Below are positions 1 to 7,868 of a stretch of 64,000 nt of DNA, piece after piece. How positions within the stretch are numbered: position 1 is the stretch's first letter; every line of letters begins with the position of its first letter. The notes below the pieces were generated by a model. That model worked only from the letters and a program-made list of their open reading frames with translations. It did not search any database and was not told the origin of the DNA. The position numbers and the translations under genes were made by a program. This DNA is from Lachnospiraceae bacterium (GTDB lineage Bacteria; Bacillota; Clostridia; Lachnospirales; Lachnospiraceae): assembly GCA_015057005.1 (NCBI GenBank), contig SVFF01000009.1:1-64000 (forward strand), written 5' to 3'.

Positions 1-2
1 CT

Positions 3-392
3 ATGTTGGCATGGTGGGCATATAACGAGGAAAAACAGCAGTTAATCCCGCTAGATGTAACACTTGAAATAGAACATATATTTTCACGAAAAAGACAGGA
101 AAACGAGAGAAGTCTTACTGATAAGAATAGCTTAGAGTCATTAGGAAACAAGGCTCTTTTAGAGAAGAGTATTAATATTAGAGCATCGGATTATCGTTTT
201 GCAGATAAGAAAAAGTATTACATAGGCTTTACTAATGATAAGGGAAAAGTGAAGGACGGAACAAAAATCATTGAACTGGCTGAAATGGCTACTAAGCAAG
301 ATGATTTTGCAGAATCAAATATAATTAACCGTAAGAAAGAAATTATAGATGCCTTTATAGAATATCTTGAATTAAATCAATTGACAGTTTAA
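3..392 (+). CDS. C-terminal part of a DUF1524 (HNH-type) protein, cut by the window start
   Basis: The reading frame is open from the window edge, so the ATG at base 3 is probably internal and only the last ~129 residues are visible. EIEHIF followed by LGNKALLEKSIN resembles the DUF1524 HNH-nuclease fold, which in complete proteins usually follows a DUF262 ParB-like NTPase domain (GmrSD-type modification-dependent restriction). The His of EIEHIF would be the first metal/catalytic His. A strong terminator follows, so this ends its transcription unit. The restriction role is family inference; the DUF262 half is not visible here. Confidence 0.6.
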   Translation: MLAWWAYNEEKQQLIPLDVTLEIEHIFSRKRQENERSLTDKNSLESLGNKALLEKSINIRASDYRFADKKKYYIGFTNDKGKVKDGTKIIELAEMATKQDDFAESNIINRKKEIIDAFIEYLELNQLTV

Positions 393-393
393 T

Positions 394-420
394 AACTTTT
401 GGTCACGATGACCAAAAGTT
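394..420. repeat. Perfect 12-bp inverted repeat after the DUF1524 gene
   Basis: Arms AACTTTTGGTCA and TGACCAAAAGTT flank a CGA loop. The next hairpin (436-470) repeats the same TTTTGGTCA core with a TCG loop, so the two look like duplicated versions of one element. No T-run follows this copy directly. Confidence 0.75.
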
Positions 421-435
421 CCAAATCAACATTCC

Positions 436-480
436 AAGCCACTTTTGGTCATCGTGACCAGAAGTGGCTTTTCTTTTTTT
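436..480 (+). terminator. Rho-independent terminator of the DUF1524 gene
   Basis: A 16-bp stem with one mismatch (436-451 with 455-470, loop TCG) is followed by TTCTTTTTTT. It would end transcription from the upstream gene. Confidence 0.85.
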
Positions 481-990
481 GACCAATATTGGGGTTGTAG
501 GGGAACCCTACTGTGAACGCCCTGGGCGTGAAGTTTCCGGCGTAAAGTATACAACTTTAGGCGTATCCTGCTTCTTTCGCAGTCCAATTACGTAGACAAA
601 TTCTACATTTTTGGAATTTTAGACAGAGCCTCTGAAACCCTTGATTTTACTGGGTTTCTCAGTCCGGAATTTTCGGAAAGTGTCTAACGACGTTGGATTC
701 TTTTTAAAGACGCTGGACAAGTCAGTCTCATTTTTTGAGACTATTTGTCCGAGAATTTCGGAATTTGAGAAAATGCTATTTATGAGAAGATACAAGAAAA
801 TATAGTTGATTTTTAGAGTCATCAGCAGAAATGTTGGTGACTTTTTTCTTTTTTTGCCGGATTTTTTGTCATCAGCATTTTTTGACTCCAAGTAATAACT
901 GACAGGAGAAAAAAGTTGAAGAAAAATTGCAAAGATTTTTGCAATCAGCTTTTTTTGACCCTAAGTACTAAACAGAAGGAGGAAAAGAAA
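481..990. other. 510-bp stretch without a convincing gene, rich in short hairpins
   Basis: No supported coding region; the 90-codon minus-strand frame at 619-891 has no recognisable content. Visible structure includes GTAGGG-GAA-CCCTAC near 496-510, GAAACCC/GGGTTTC near 634-657 and a nested hairpin at 715-750 (GGACAA..TTGTCC enclosing AGTCTC..GAGACT). It probably holds the leader of the next gene and remnants of the mobile element whose integrase lies downstream. Confidence 0.5.
862..967 (+). repeat. Imperfect direct repeat of a ~32-bp leader segment
   Basis: Segments 862-893 and 935-967 share the pattern TTTTTG-CA-ATCAGC-TTTTTTGAC-C-AAGTA with a few substitutions. Each is followed by a purine-rich ribosome-binding-like sequence, the second being the real AGGAGG of the gene at 991. 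A third partial copy, GTCATCAGCA, lies at 818-827. This looks like a duplicated 5' leader. Confidence 0.55.
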
Positions 991-1389
991 ATGCAGAAAC
1001 AGTGGTTAGAACATTTTTGTAAGTACAGACACATTTGTGAATTCCTTGGCAGTGAGGGCAAGGAGAAAGAGGAAATCAAAGAGTATTTGATGCAGGAGTT
1101 GGGATTGCCGGAGGCAACAGCCAGGTATCAGATGACACGAGCTTTGGAAGATGAGGATGGAATTGTCAAAAGCTTTGGATGGAAGTTTTATTTGGACGAG
1201 GAAAAGTTTAAGGCAGTCATAGAGGATTTGCGTTCCATCTATCCTATCAGGTTAAAGCCCTATCCGTATCCGCCTAAAGAAGAGACAGAAGCGAGGGATG
1301 GATTGATTGAATTGAAGAAAAAATATGCAGCTCTTCAGTTGGAATATGATTTACTCCGTTATCGCTATCTAGATGTGAAGGCAAGCTAA
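991..1389 (+). CDS. Hypothetical 132-residue protein upstream of an integrase remnant
   Basis: The ATG at 991 is preferred over the upstream TTG at 916 because GGAGGAAAAGAAA lies directly before it. The product is charged and helical, with a predicted coiled coil near the C-terminus (ELKKKYAALQLEYDLLRYRYL), and matches no family I recognise. Its stop (1387-1389) abuts the truncated integrase frame that opens with GTG at 1391. That junction could be where an element's internal part was deleted. It may be an accessory or DNA-binding protein of the element, but the sequence does not show this. Confidence 0.55.
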   Translation: MQKQWLEHFCKYRHICEFLGSEGKEKEEIKEYLMQELGLPEATARYQMTRALEDEDGIVKSFGWKFYLDEEKFKAVIEDLRSIYPIRLKPYPYPPKEETEARDGLIELKKKYAALQLEYDLLRYRYLDVKAS

Positions 1390-1390
1390 T

Positions 1391-2038
1391 GTGTACTGCA
1401 AGTACTACGAGGTGTTCTACATTTTATTTCATACGGGGCTTCGAATTTCTGAATTCTGCGGATTGACCATCAAAGATCTAGATATGAAGAATCGCATCAT
1501 CAACATCGACCATCAGCTTCAGCGACTCAACAATATGGAATATCACATTGAATCCACGAAGACAAACGCCGGAACGAGAAAGATTCCGATGACGGAAGAT
1601 GTGTACCGAATGTTTCAGGCGATTCTGGAGGACAGACCAACAGACCTTCCAGAGGTTATGGTAAATGGTTATGTGGGATTCCTTTTCCGAGACAAGAATG
1701 GAATGCCGGAGGTGGCGCTGCATTGAGAACATCGATTCAAGCATGCGGTCAATCGATACAACAGCATTTTCAAAGTACAGATGCCGAAGATTACGCCTCA
1801 CATTTGCAGACATACCTACTGCAGCAACCAGGCGAAGGCTGGCATGAATCCAAAGACGCTGCAGTACCTGATGGGGCATTCGGATATCGGGGTGACGATG
1901 AATACGTATACGCACCTTGGTTTGGACGATGCAAAGAACGAGATGATTCGAATGGAGGAACTGGAACAGGCCAGAAAAGAAGTGGATAAGACAGAAGGCA
2001 AGAAGCCGATGAAGCAGAATATGTTTAAGGTAGTTTAA
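1391..2038 (+). pseudogene. Tn916-type tyrosine integrase remnant, N-terminally truncated and interrupted by a stop
   Basis: The frame encodes the catalytic domain of a Tn916-like tyrosine recombinase: TGLRISEFCGL carries the first catalytic Arg, HICRHTYC the H-x-x-R box, GHSDIGVTMNTYTH the last His and the nucleophilic Tyr. The arm-binding and core-binding N-terminal domains are missing; the frame starts in mid-domain. At 1724-1726 a TGA stands where relatives have Trp (VALH-W-E). The frame continues unbroken after it to 2038, so the defect is one nonsense substitution. Both lesions mean a dead integrase, and the surrounding 5 kb is probably the relic of an integrative element. Confidence 0.85.
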
Positions 2039-2181
2039 GATAAGCAGCGGACGCTCAGGGATTGGAAGGATCCTTGGACGTTATTTTTTGTTAGGAAATT
2101 GAGGTTTGATAAAAATTATTATATAATACTTATAGTTCTTATAATAGAAGAAAATGCTCTGAAGAGGAGATGGAAGACGAA

Positions 2182-2988
2182 ATGAATAAGTTGGTTTATT
2201 TCAATGAAAAGAACGAGCAAATAGTTTTTAGAGAAAATGTTGCTGAAGAAGACATAAATAAATTTTTAGCTGCTAAGGATAATTTTGTTCAAGTAATGAA
2301 TTCTATAGATTACTACAATATTGTGAAAGATAATATAGTTGAATTAATGCAAGCTATTATAAATTATGATTTCAGACAAGAAAAGGCGTTTGCAACTATA
2401 AATAGATATTTTTTTAATATGGTAAGTAGCTTTTATTGTTATGTAAAATATTATGAGAGGTTTTACCACGATCGATACAAGAGAGTTTTTTCAGAACAAT
2501 TTGATAAATATGATACATATAAAATCATATCAGAGTTGAGAAAATATACGACGCATTGTTTTATGGCTATAACCCAAAGCTCCTTCGATATAATGACAGG
2601 AAAATATTCCATTCAAATTATTCCTAATGATTTGTTAGAAAAGGATAAAGGAATGTTAAGGAAAGACGTGAAAGATATTCTGAAACGTCAAATAGAAAAA
2701 GGAGAAGTCATCGATTTAAGACTTTTGACTGGGGATTTCCTTAACATTTTCTGTGAATTACAAATAAAAATTATGAACGAGATGAAAGAAGATATATTTG
2801 AAGATTTGAAAACTATTGAGGATTTTATTTATGGAAAAAATCTGAACAAGAAAGAATCATATATCTTGAAAGAGGATGGTGCGGTTATAAATACTTCTAA
2901 TATTTTGTTTCTGTTTCTGAAAAAATTTCAAGAAGAGTATACAGCAAGCAATGCAGTCGAGATATTAAAGGAAATGCATGAGGGATAA
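2182..2988 (+). CDS. Hypothetical protein, 268 residues
   Basis: Two in-frame ATGs are available (2170 and 2182). The upstream AGAGGAG touches the first one, so the second, with GGAAG five bases ahead, is more likely. The product is acidic, helix-rich and soluble-looking, with no signal peptide, membrane segment or family motif that I recognise. Codon use is strongly AT-rich like its neighbours and unlike the core genes beyond 5.6 kb, which fits acquisition with the island. Confidence 0.6.
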   Translation: MNKLVYFNEKNEQIVFRENVAEEDINKFLAAKDNFVQVMNSIDYYNIVKDNIVELMQAIINYDFRQEKAFATINRYFFNMVSSFYCYVKYYERFYHDRYKRVFSEQFDKYDTYKIISELRKYTTHCFMAITQSSFDIMTGKYSIQIIPNDLLEKDKGMLRKDVKDILKRQIEKGEVIDLRLLTGDFLNIFCELQIKIMNEMKEDIFEDLKTIEDFIYGKNLNKKESYILKEDGAVINTSNILFLFLKKFQEEYTASNAVEILKEMHEG

Positions 2989-3040
2989 TATTTTCGGATA
3001 CACCAGATGAGATTATTTACGTATGAAGGGAAAATAGAAT

Positions 3041-3760
3041 ATGGAAAAATATACGTTAGAAGATTGTTCTATGTATACTCATTTACAAATTAAGAATAAA
3101 GATGTCTATATTTTTGAAGCACACAATATGGCATTACCCGTCTGGGGAACTTATAGTGATAGATACCAAACGGAATTCAATTTAATAACATTTGATTCTC
3201 ATACAGATACAAGAACGCCATTTACAGCAGAAGTTATTAGCAGAAGTAATGATTTTGAAGTTAGTCCCAAACATCCTGTGGTGAAAGATATTCTGAAAGG
3301 GAAACATTATAAAAAAGATGAATTTTGCTTTGAAGATGTTTTTAAGATTGCACTTCAATATGTAAGAAATGATGAGCATATTCTGACGGCAGATTATTTT
3401 GGATATATCAAATCATATAATGTGATTTGTGATTTGGATGATTTTGAAGCAAAAGGTTATGAGAGTGATGACCGGGTTAGAGGATATGATGCAAAATATT
3501 TTGTTAGGGAGCAGCAAAGTAAAATTAATTACAATGATATTGAACTCCCTATCATTTTGGATTTTGATCTTGATTATTTTATTCATGATAATTGTATAAA
3601 CGAAGAATTAAAAAAAGCTATTGCGCCACTTGTAAAAAATGCCACGCTCATTACTATCGCAAAGGAGCCAGAATATTTTGAACAATGTAAAATGCAAAAT
3701 GATTATACCAACAAAAAGGCATTGGAAGATTTGTTGTTGATGATTGAACAAGTATTGTAA
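3041..3760 (+). CDS. UPF0489-family protein (atypical arginase-like fold)
   Basis: A 239-residue protein with the UPF0489 (C5orf22-like) signature: NLITFDSHTDTRTPF near the N-terminus and LDFDLDYF near the C-terminus, the Asp/His clusters expected to bind divalent metal. Known bacterial members include peptide arginases such as OspR, which hydrolyse Arg side chains to ornithine in ribosomal peptides; this is recalled family knowledge. It ends about 120 bp before a 55-residue peptide gene on the same strand, but that gene has its own promoter, so a substrate link is only a hypothesis. Start ATG at 3041 has only a weak AGGG-type ribosome binding site. Confidence 0.7.
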   Translation: MEKYTLEDCSMYTHLQIKNKDVYIFEAHNMALPVWGTYSDRYQTEFNLITFDSHTDTRTPFTAEVISRSNDFEVSPKHPVVKDILKGKHYKKDEFCFEDVFKIALQYVRNDEHILTADYFGYIKSYNVICDLDDFEAKGYESDDRVRGYDAKYFVREQQSKINYNDIELPIILDFDLDYFIHDNCINEELKKAIAPLVKNATLITIAKEPEYFEQCKMQNDYTNKKALEDLLLMIEQVL

Positions 3761-3784
3761 CGACATTTTTGAATTGGCGCACCA

Positions 3785-3813
3785 TTGAAAGAAAGCTATT
3801 CTTATGGTATCAT
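3785..3813 (+). promoter_or_regulatory. SigA-type promoter for the 55-residue peptide gene
   Basis: TTGAAA and TATCAT are separated by exactly 17 bases, about 70 bp ahead of the peptide start. An AGAGC-AAG-GCTCT hairpin lies between promoter and ribosome binding site. Confidence 0.6.
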
Positions 3814-3883
3814 TGAAGTGACGTTGGCAGTATAGCACACCATTTTAATTCTTAGAGCAAGGCTCTGGAAAGGAGGATGTGCT

Positions 3884-4051
3884 ATGGACGTTAAGGTCAT
3901 AATCGACTATAAAGTCGTACTTGCCCTTGGTGTGGTTGCTATTGGCTCAATTTTTGCTTTGCGAATGGATCCGATGGCAATCAAAGATGTATCGATCTGT
4001 GCGATCGGTGCTGCCAAAGAATTAGCGATTACTGCGGATGGCATTTGCTAA
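3884..4051 (+). CDS. Small membrane peptide, 55 residues, with its own promoter and terminator
   Basis: This gene is not in the ORF track. ATG at 3884 follows a perfect AGGAGG seven bases upstream; TAA at 4049-4051 is followed directly by a strong terminator. The peptide starts MDVKVIIDYK, has one hydrophobic segment (residues ~11-26, VVLALGVVAIGSIFAL), then a short amphipathic tail ending in Cys. It has a single Arg and two Cys. A monocistronic unit this small could encode a membrane toxin-like or regulatory peptide, or a substrate for the upstream UPF0489 protein; neither is shown. Confidence 0.75.
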   Translation: MDVKVIIDYKVVLALGVVAIGSIFALRMDPMAIKDVSICAIGAAKELAITADGIC

Positions 4052-4065
4052 TTCTTAAAACGTTG

Positions 4066-4097
4066 GGCACATAATCGTTTGCATTATGTGCCTTTTT
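4066..4097 (+). terminator. Terminator of the small peptide gene
   Basis: A perfect 10-bp stem GGCACATAAT/ATTATGTGCC with a 7-base loop is followed by TTTTT. Confidence 0.9.
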
Positions 4098-4130
4098 CTG
4101 TATTAGACTTCTTGAAAGTGGAGGAATAAA

Positions 4131-5417
4131 ATGGGAAATTATTATGATGAAGCATTTTCAGAGTTAATAAATTTAATCACTAATAGCAGAGATGCCAGTA
4201 TTCACTTTTATGACGAAACCAATGAAGCATTTGGATCACTTTTGTCATTGGGGGATAGCCGATATAAGAGTTATTCTTTAATGGTAGAAACCAATGAATA
4301 TAGAGCAACGAAAATTATAGAAAAATTAGCAGTATTGTTGTTTCAAAAGAAAGGCGGAAATAACTTTACACTTTATCCAGTAGAAGCATGTTATCAAAAA
4401 TTAAGTATTGATGAACAGGCTAAATCAAGACCGTTTCAAATAGTATTAGAAAAGAACAATCAAAGAACAGGGGTAGTGTTTAGTACCTTAAAAGATGCTA
4501 TAAACTACTATAAACCTTTGGTTGATGGCGAATATTTGGTTGACACATTGCAAATAGTATTACTAATTGATCCTGTGGAAAATGCTTATGATACAGTGAT
4601 TGCTTCTGTAAATGAATTCAATGCAAAAGGAAAAATTTCTCTCGAAAGAGTAACTCTTAGAGAATTTTGGGAACAACATTTTGGAAAAGAAGAATACGAA
4701 GTTCTGGTTGAATACATAAATAGATTCAATGAACAAGCGAAAGAAGTCATTGGATTTAGCACAATAATTACTCCTACAGAATCCGCCTTGCAACGATTCC
4801 GTGAAAAAACAGGTAAAATGTTATGTTCATTTCCCTATACGGAAGCGATTCCTGATAATATATATCAAAAACAGATTGATATATTCCACAATAATTACAT
4901 AGAACGTGGCTTATGGCGTGCGATGATAGGGAAAAATAATTTTGCAATCAGCTTTATTACTTCTGAATGGAACTTTAATATGTATCAGCTGAGTGAAAAT
5001 TTAGATTTAACCAGTGTTGTATCTGGGTACTTAAAATCTATTGAACAGCTTATTTGGGCAATAATAGAATTGAAAAAAGAAAAGACATTTAGTATCAAAT
5101 CTAAATTGGGTGGATTAGTCGAGTTTTCTATGGAAAACGAAGATGTTATCGATGGTACTTTGTGGTCGCTAGAGCAAGTTATTAAGCATAATAGTTGGAT
5201 GGTAGAAGTAAACTACCATGCAAGAAATTATATGATTCAAGCTATCGATGATTGGCGTGAAAAGCATAGGAATGGATACTTTCATAGACATAATTTGCAG
5301 TCAGAAGCAAAGGTTAAAGAAATAAGAAATCAAACGATACAATTGTATTTTTTGATACTTGGTGGTTGTGAAATTAAAGAAGAAGATTTTGAGAAATTGG
5401 GAATTAAGCCGGTATAA
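4131..5417 (+). CDS. Uncharacterised 428-residue protein with a HEPN-like R-x4-H motif
   Basis: I do not recognise the full-length family. Near the C-terminus, in a helical region, it has HRNGYFHRHN: Arg380 and His385 spaced as R-N-x3-H, the polar-residue form of the HEPN ribonuclease motif (R-x4-6-H). The preceding segment (SIEQLIWAIIELKK) and following EIRNQTIQLYFLILGG are hydrophobic helices such as HEPN bundles have. The protein has no signal peptide. It sits in an island with a restriction-type nuclease and an integrase relic, so a defence or toxin role is plausible but unproven. ATG at 4131 has GTGGAGGAA just upstream. Confidence 0.55.
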   Translation: MGNYYDEAFSELINLITNSRDASIHFYDETNEAFGSLLSLGDSRYKSYSLMVETNEYRATKIIEKLAVLLFQKKGGNNFTLYPVEACYQKLSIDEQAKSRPFQIVLEKNNQRTGVVFSTLKDAINYYKPLVDGEYLVDTLQIVLLIDPVENAYDTVIASVNEFNAKGKISLERVTLREFWEQHFGKEEYEVLVEYINRFNEQAKEVIGFSTIITPTESALQRFREKTGKMLCSFPYTEAIPDNIYQKQIDIFHNNYIERGLWRAMIGKNNFAISFITSEWNFNMYQLSENLDLTSVVSGYLKSIEQLIWAIIELKKEKTFSIKSKLGGLVEFSMENEDVIDGTLWSLEQVIKHNSWMVEVNYHARNYMIQAIDDWREKHRNGYFHRHNLQSEAKVKEIRNQTIQLYFLILGGCEIKEEDFEKLGIKPV

Positions 5418-5422
5418 AATAA

Positions 5423-5454
5423 GGTGTGTGTTACTGCAAGATGATTTACACACC
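5423..5454 (+). terminator. Weak terminator-like hairpin after the HEPN-like gene
   Basis: GGTGTGT pairs with ACACACC across an 18-base loop; the following tract CCTTCCCTTTTC is only partly T-rich. The rest of 5455-5669 holds short repeats of GACTAC and an ACAGTTT-CCGG-AAAACTGT palindrome, with no gene. Confidence 0.4.
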
Positions 5455-5669
5455 CCTTCCCTTTTCAATCGTTAAAAGGTTCAAAAACCTCGGTAGTCTG
5501 CACCCCCCTAAACTGACTACCAATTGACTACTACAGACTACTACACTTGGTCTCAAACTGCCGTATTTTGCCACTTTTGCTACAGTTTCCGGAAAACTGT
5601 AACTCTTGAAGAAATCCGAAAAAGTGCGTAAAATAGGGCAAAACGAGGCATTTCAGGAGGAAGAATATA

Positions 5670-6128
5670 ATGATAAAAGTACTTTTCATCTGCCACGGCA
5701 ACATCTGCCGTTCCACCATGGCCCAATCCGTCCTAACCTACCTGGTAAACCAACACGGCCTCAGCGACTGCTTCACAATAGCCTCCGCAGCCACCAGCCG
5801 CGAGGAAATCGGCAATCCGCCCCACTACGGCACGGTTAATAAACTCCGTAAAGCAGGCATCCCCGTGGTCCCCCACCGTGCTGTTCAAATGACTGCCCGG
5901 GACTACAAAGAGTACGACTACCTGATCGGCATGGATTCTGCCAATATCCGCAATATGACCCGCATCGCAGGCGGGGATCCTGAGGGCAAGATTTACAAGC
6001 TGACGGCCTTTGCCGGGCGCAGTGGAGATATTGCGGATCCCTGGTATACCGGCGATTTTGATGAGACTTATGATGATGTAATGGCGGGCTGTCAGGGTCT
6101 GCTGCAGTATTTGATGGAGCGAATGTAA
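5670..6128 (+). CDS. Low-molecular-weight protein-tyrosine phosphatase
   Basis: 152 residues, normal length for the family. The P-loop CHGNICRS gives nucleophile Cys8 and Arg14, and DPWYTG near residue 125 carries the general-acid Asp. Such enzymes dephosphorylate phosphotyrosine, often on BY-kinases controlling capsule or exopolysaccharide export; no kinase gene is adjacent. AGGAGGAAGAATATA precedes the ATG. Base composition changes sharply to GC-rich here, marking the end of the AT-rich island. Stand-alone unit with its own terminator. Confidence 0.9.
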   Translation: MIKVLFICHGNICRSTMAQSVLTYLVNQHGLSDCFTIASAATSREEIGNPPHYGTVNKLRKAGIPVVPHRAVQMTARDYKEYDYLIGMDSANIRNMTRIAGGDPEGKIYKLTAFAGRSGDIADPWYTGDFDETYDDVMAGCQGLLQYLMERM

Positions 6129-6132
6129 AGTT

Positions 6133-6172
6133 AACACCCCAAGGCGATGTGTGGACGCCTTGGGGTGTTTTT
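6133..6172 (+). terminator. Terminator of the phosphatase gene
   Basis: Stem AACACCCCAAGGCG/CGCCTTGGGGTGTT, 9-base loop, then TTTTT. Confidence 0.9.
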
Positions 6173-6262
6173 CACTTAGGGGAAGCGGCGGTCATATGAC
6201 ACAAAAGTCCTTGGTCAAAATGTTGCACAATTCACAAAATAATGCGGTGAATCATTTGAATA

Positions 6263-6291
6263 TTGAACATTTTAACCCTGAATGTTATAAT
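6263..6291 (+). promoter_or_regulatory. SigA promoter of the GntP permease operon
   Basis: TTGAAC and TATAAT with a 17-base spacer, about 100 bp before the gene. Downstream, AACCCCG-CGCGGGT-CGGGGTT (6327-6347) would form a hairpin in the untranslated leader. Confidence 0.7.
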
Positions 6292-6395
6292 AAATATGAT
6301 TTTAGACACATATATTTTTAGAAAATAACCCCGCGCGGGTCGGGGTTAAGGCGTTGGAAAGATGCCAATATATTTTTTAAAGGAGGTACTTTTTT

Positions 6396-7754
6396 ATGAC
6401 TGGTTTACCACTTATTATCGCCTTTGTACTTGCGGTTATTGTTATGATCGTGGCAATTTCTAAGTTCAAAGTGCATCCTTTCCTGGCTATCATGGGTGTG
6501 TCCCTGATTCTGGCCCTGATAGCAGGTATCCCTCTGACACAGATTGCAGATGTGATCGGTGCAGGTTTCTCCGGTACGTTCAGTTCCATCGGTATCGTTA
6601 TTATCCTGGGCGCTCTGATCGGTTCCGTTTTGGAGCAGACCGGTGCAGCGTTCAAGCTGGCTGACCTGGTGATCAAGGTTGTGGGTAAGAAGAATCCTGA
6701 GCTGGCTATCGAGCTGATGGGTTGGGTAGTATCCATCCCCGTTTTCTGTGATAGTGGTTTCGTTATTCTGGATCCTATCCGTAAGGCGCTGGTGAAGAGA
6801 ACAGCTACTTCCAGTGTTGCCATGACTGTGGCATTATCTGCAGGTCTGTACATCTCCCATGTATTTATTCCCCCTACACCCGGTCCTATTGCAGCTGCTA
6901 ATACCTTGGGTATCGGCGACAATCTGCTGTTGGTTATGGGCCTCGGTGTGCTGGTATCCATCCCCGCTCTGATCGCAGCGCTGTTCTATGCCAAGTACAT
7001 CGGCAAGAAGGTTAAGAGTGCAGATGAGATCATTACTGATGATCAGGTGACCAAGACCTATGAAGAGCTGGTGGCTGAGTATGGCAAGCTTCCCGGCGGT
7101 CTGAACGCTCTGGCTCCCATCGTTGTTCCCATTCTCCTGATGGCTCTGGGCTCCATCTCCTCCATGGCAGGCTGGACCGGATTTATCAGTGAACTTTGCA
7201 CCTTCCTGGGTAAGCCCGTGATCGCTCTGGCAGTTGGTACGATCTTCGCTGTCATTCAGCTGTCTATCGCAGGCAAGATGGATAAGTTCTATGACATTAC
7301 CAATGACACGCTGAAGGTTACCGGCCCCATCCTGTTCGTTACCGCAGCAGGCGGCGTTCTGGGTAAGGTTATCTCCACCAGTGACATGGTGAACTACATC
7401 ACCACCAATGCAGGCGTTCTGGAAGCAGTTGGTATCTTCTTCCCGTTCCTGCTGGCAGCAATCCTCAAGTCCGCACAGGGATCTTCCACAGTTGCTCTGA
7501 CCACTACCGCCGGTATCGTAGCTCCTCTGCTGGGTGCTATGGGTCTGGATACTCCTGTCCTGACAGCTCTGACCGTTATGGCCATCGGTGCAGGTGCTAT
7601 GACTGTTTCCCATGCAAACGACTCCTACTTCTGGGTTGTTACCAACTTCGGTAAGATGACTCCCGAGCAGGGCTACAAGACCCAGACTGTTATGACCTTG
7701 ATCCTGGGTATTGCTTCCATGATCGGCATTTTCATCTTATCCCTGATCTTCTAA
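6396..7754 (+). CDS. GntP-family gluconate/sugar-acid:H+ symporter
   Basis: 452 residues, usual for the GntP family, with about 12 hydrophobic segments. Motifs shared with gluconate permeases include VSIPVFCDSGFVIL, HVFIPPTPGPIAAA and SAQGSSTVALTTTA. It should import gluconate, glycerate or a related sugar acid with protons. AAAGGAGG lies before the ATG. It heads a co-directional set with a DUF4091 protein and glycerate 2-kinase, so the substrate may be an acid that yields glycerate; that is inference from neighbours. Confidence 0.88.
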   Translation: MTGLPLIIAFVLAVIVMIVAISKFKVHPFLAIMGVSLILALIAGIPLTQIADVIGAGFSGTFSSIGIVIILGALIGSVLEQTGAAFKLADLVIKVVGKKNPELAIELMGWVVSIPVFCDSGFVILDPIRKALVKRTATSSVAMTVALSAGLYISHVFIPPTPGPIAAANTLGIGDNLLLVMGLGVLVSIPALIAALFYAKYIGKKVKSADEIITDDQVTKTYEELVAEYGKLPGGLNALAPIVVPILLMALGSISSMAGWTGFISELCTFLGKPVIALAVGTIFAVIQLSIAGKMDKFYDITNDTLKVTGPILFVTAAGGVLGKVISTSDMVNYITTNAGVLEAVGIFFPFLLAAILKSAQGSSTVALTTTAGIVAPLLGAMGLDTPVLTALTVMAIGAGAMTVSHANDSYFWVVTNFGKMTPEQGYKTQTVMTLILGIASMIGIFILSLIF

Positions 7755-7804
7755 AAGTAAATAGTGCAGTGACTTTAATTTAGTTACATAAGTAAGTGAA
7801 TTGG

Positions 7805-7837
7805 CAGGCAGGATGGTGTGGAGCATCATCCTGCCTG
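7805..7837 (+). repeat. Strong hairpin between the permease and DUF4091 genes
   Basis: CAGGCAGGATGGTG pairs with CATCATCCTGCCTG over a short loop. There is no T-run, so it more likely acts in mRNA processing, stability or partial attenuation inside the operon than as a full terminator. Confidence 0.65.
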
Positions 7838-7868
7838 TACTGACATAAGAAAAGTGAGGCTTTGACAG

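Noticed and set aside
3884-4051. Small peptide as a lanthipeptide-type precursor
   Set aside because: No leader/core pattern rich in Ser/Thr/Cys and no lanthionine enzyme nearby.
6834-7613. 259-codon minus-strand frame inside the GntP gene
   Set aside because: Gln/Asn/His-rich antisense translation of membrane helices, no start signal.
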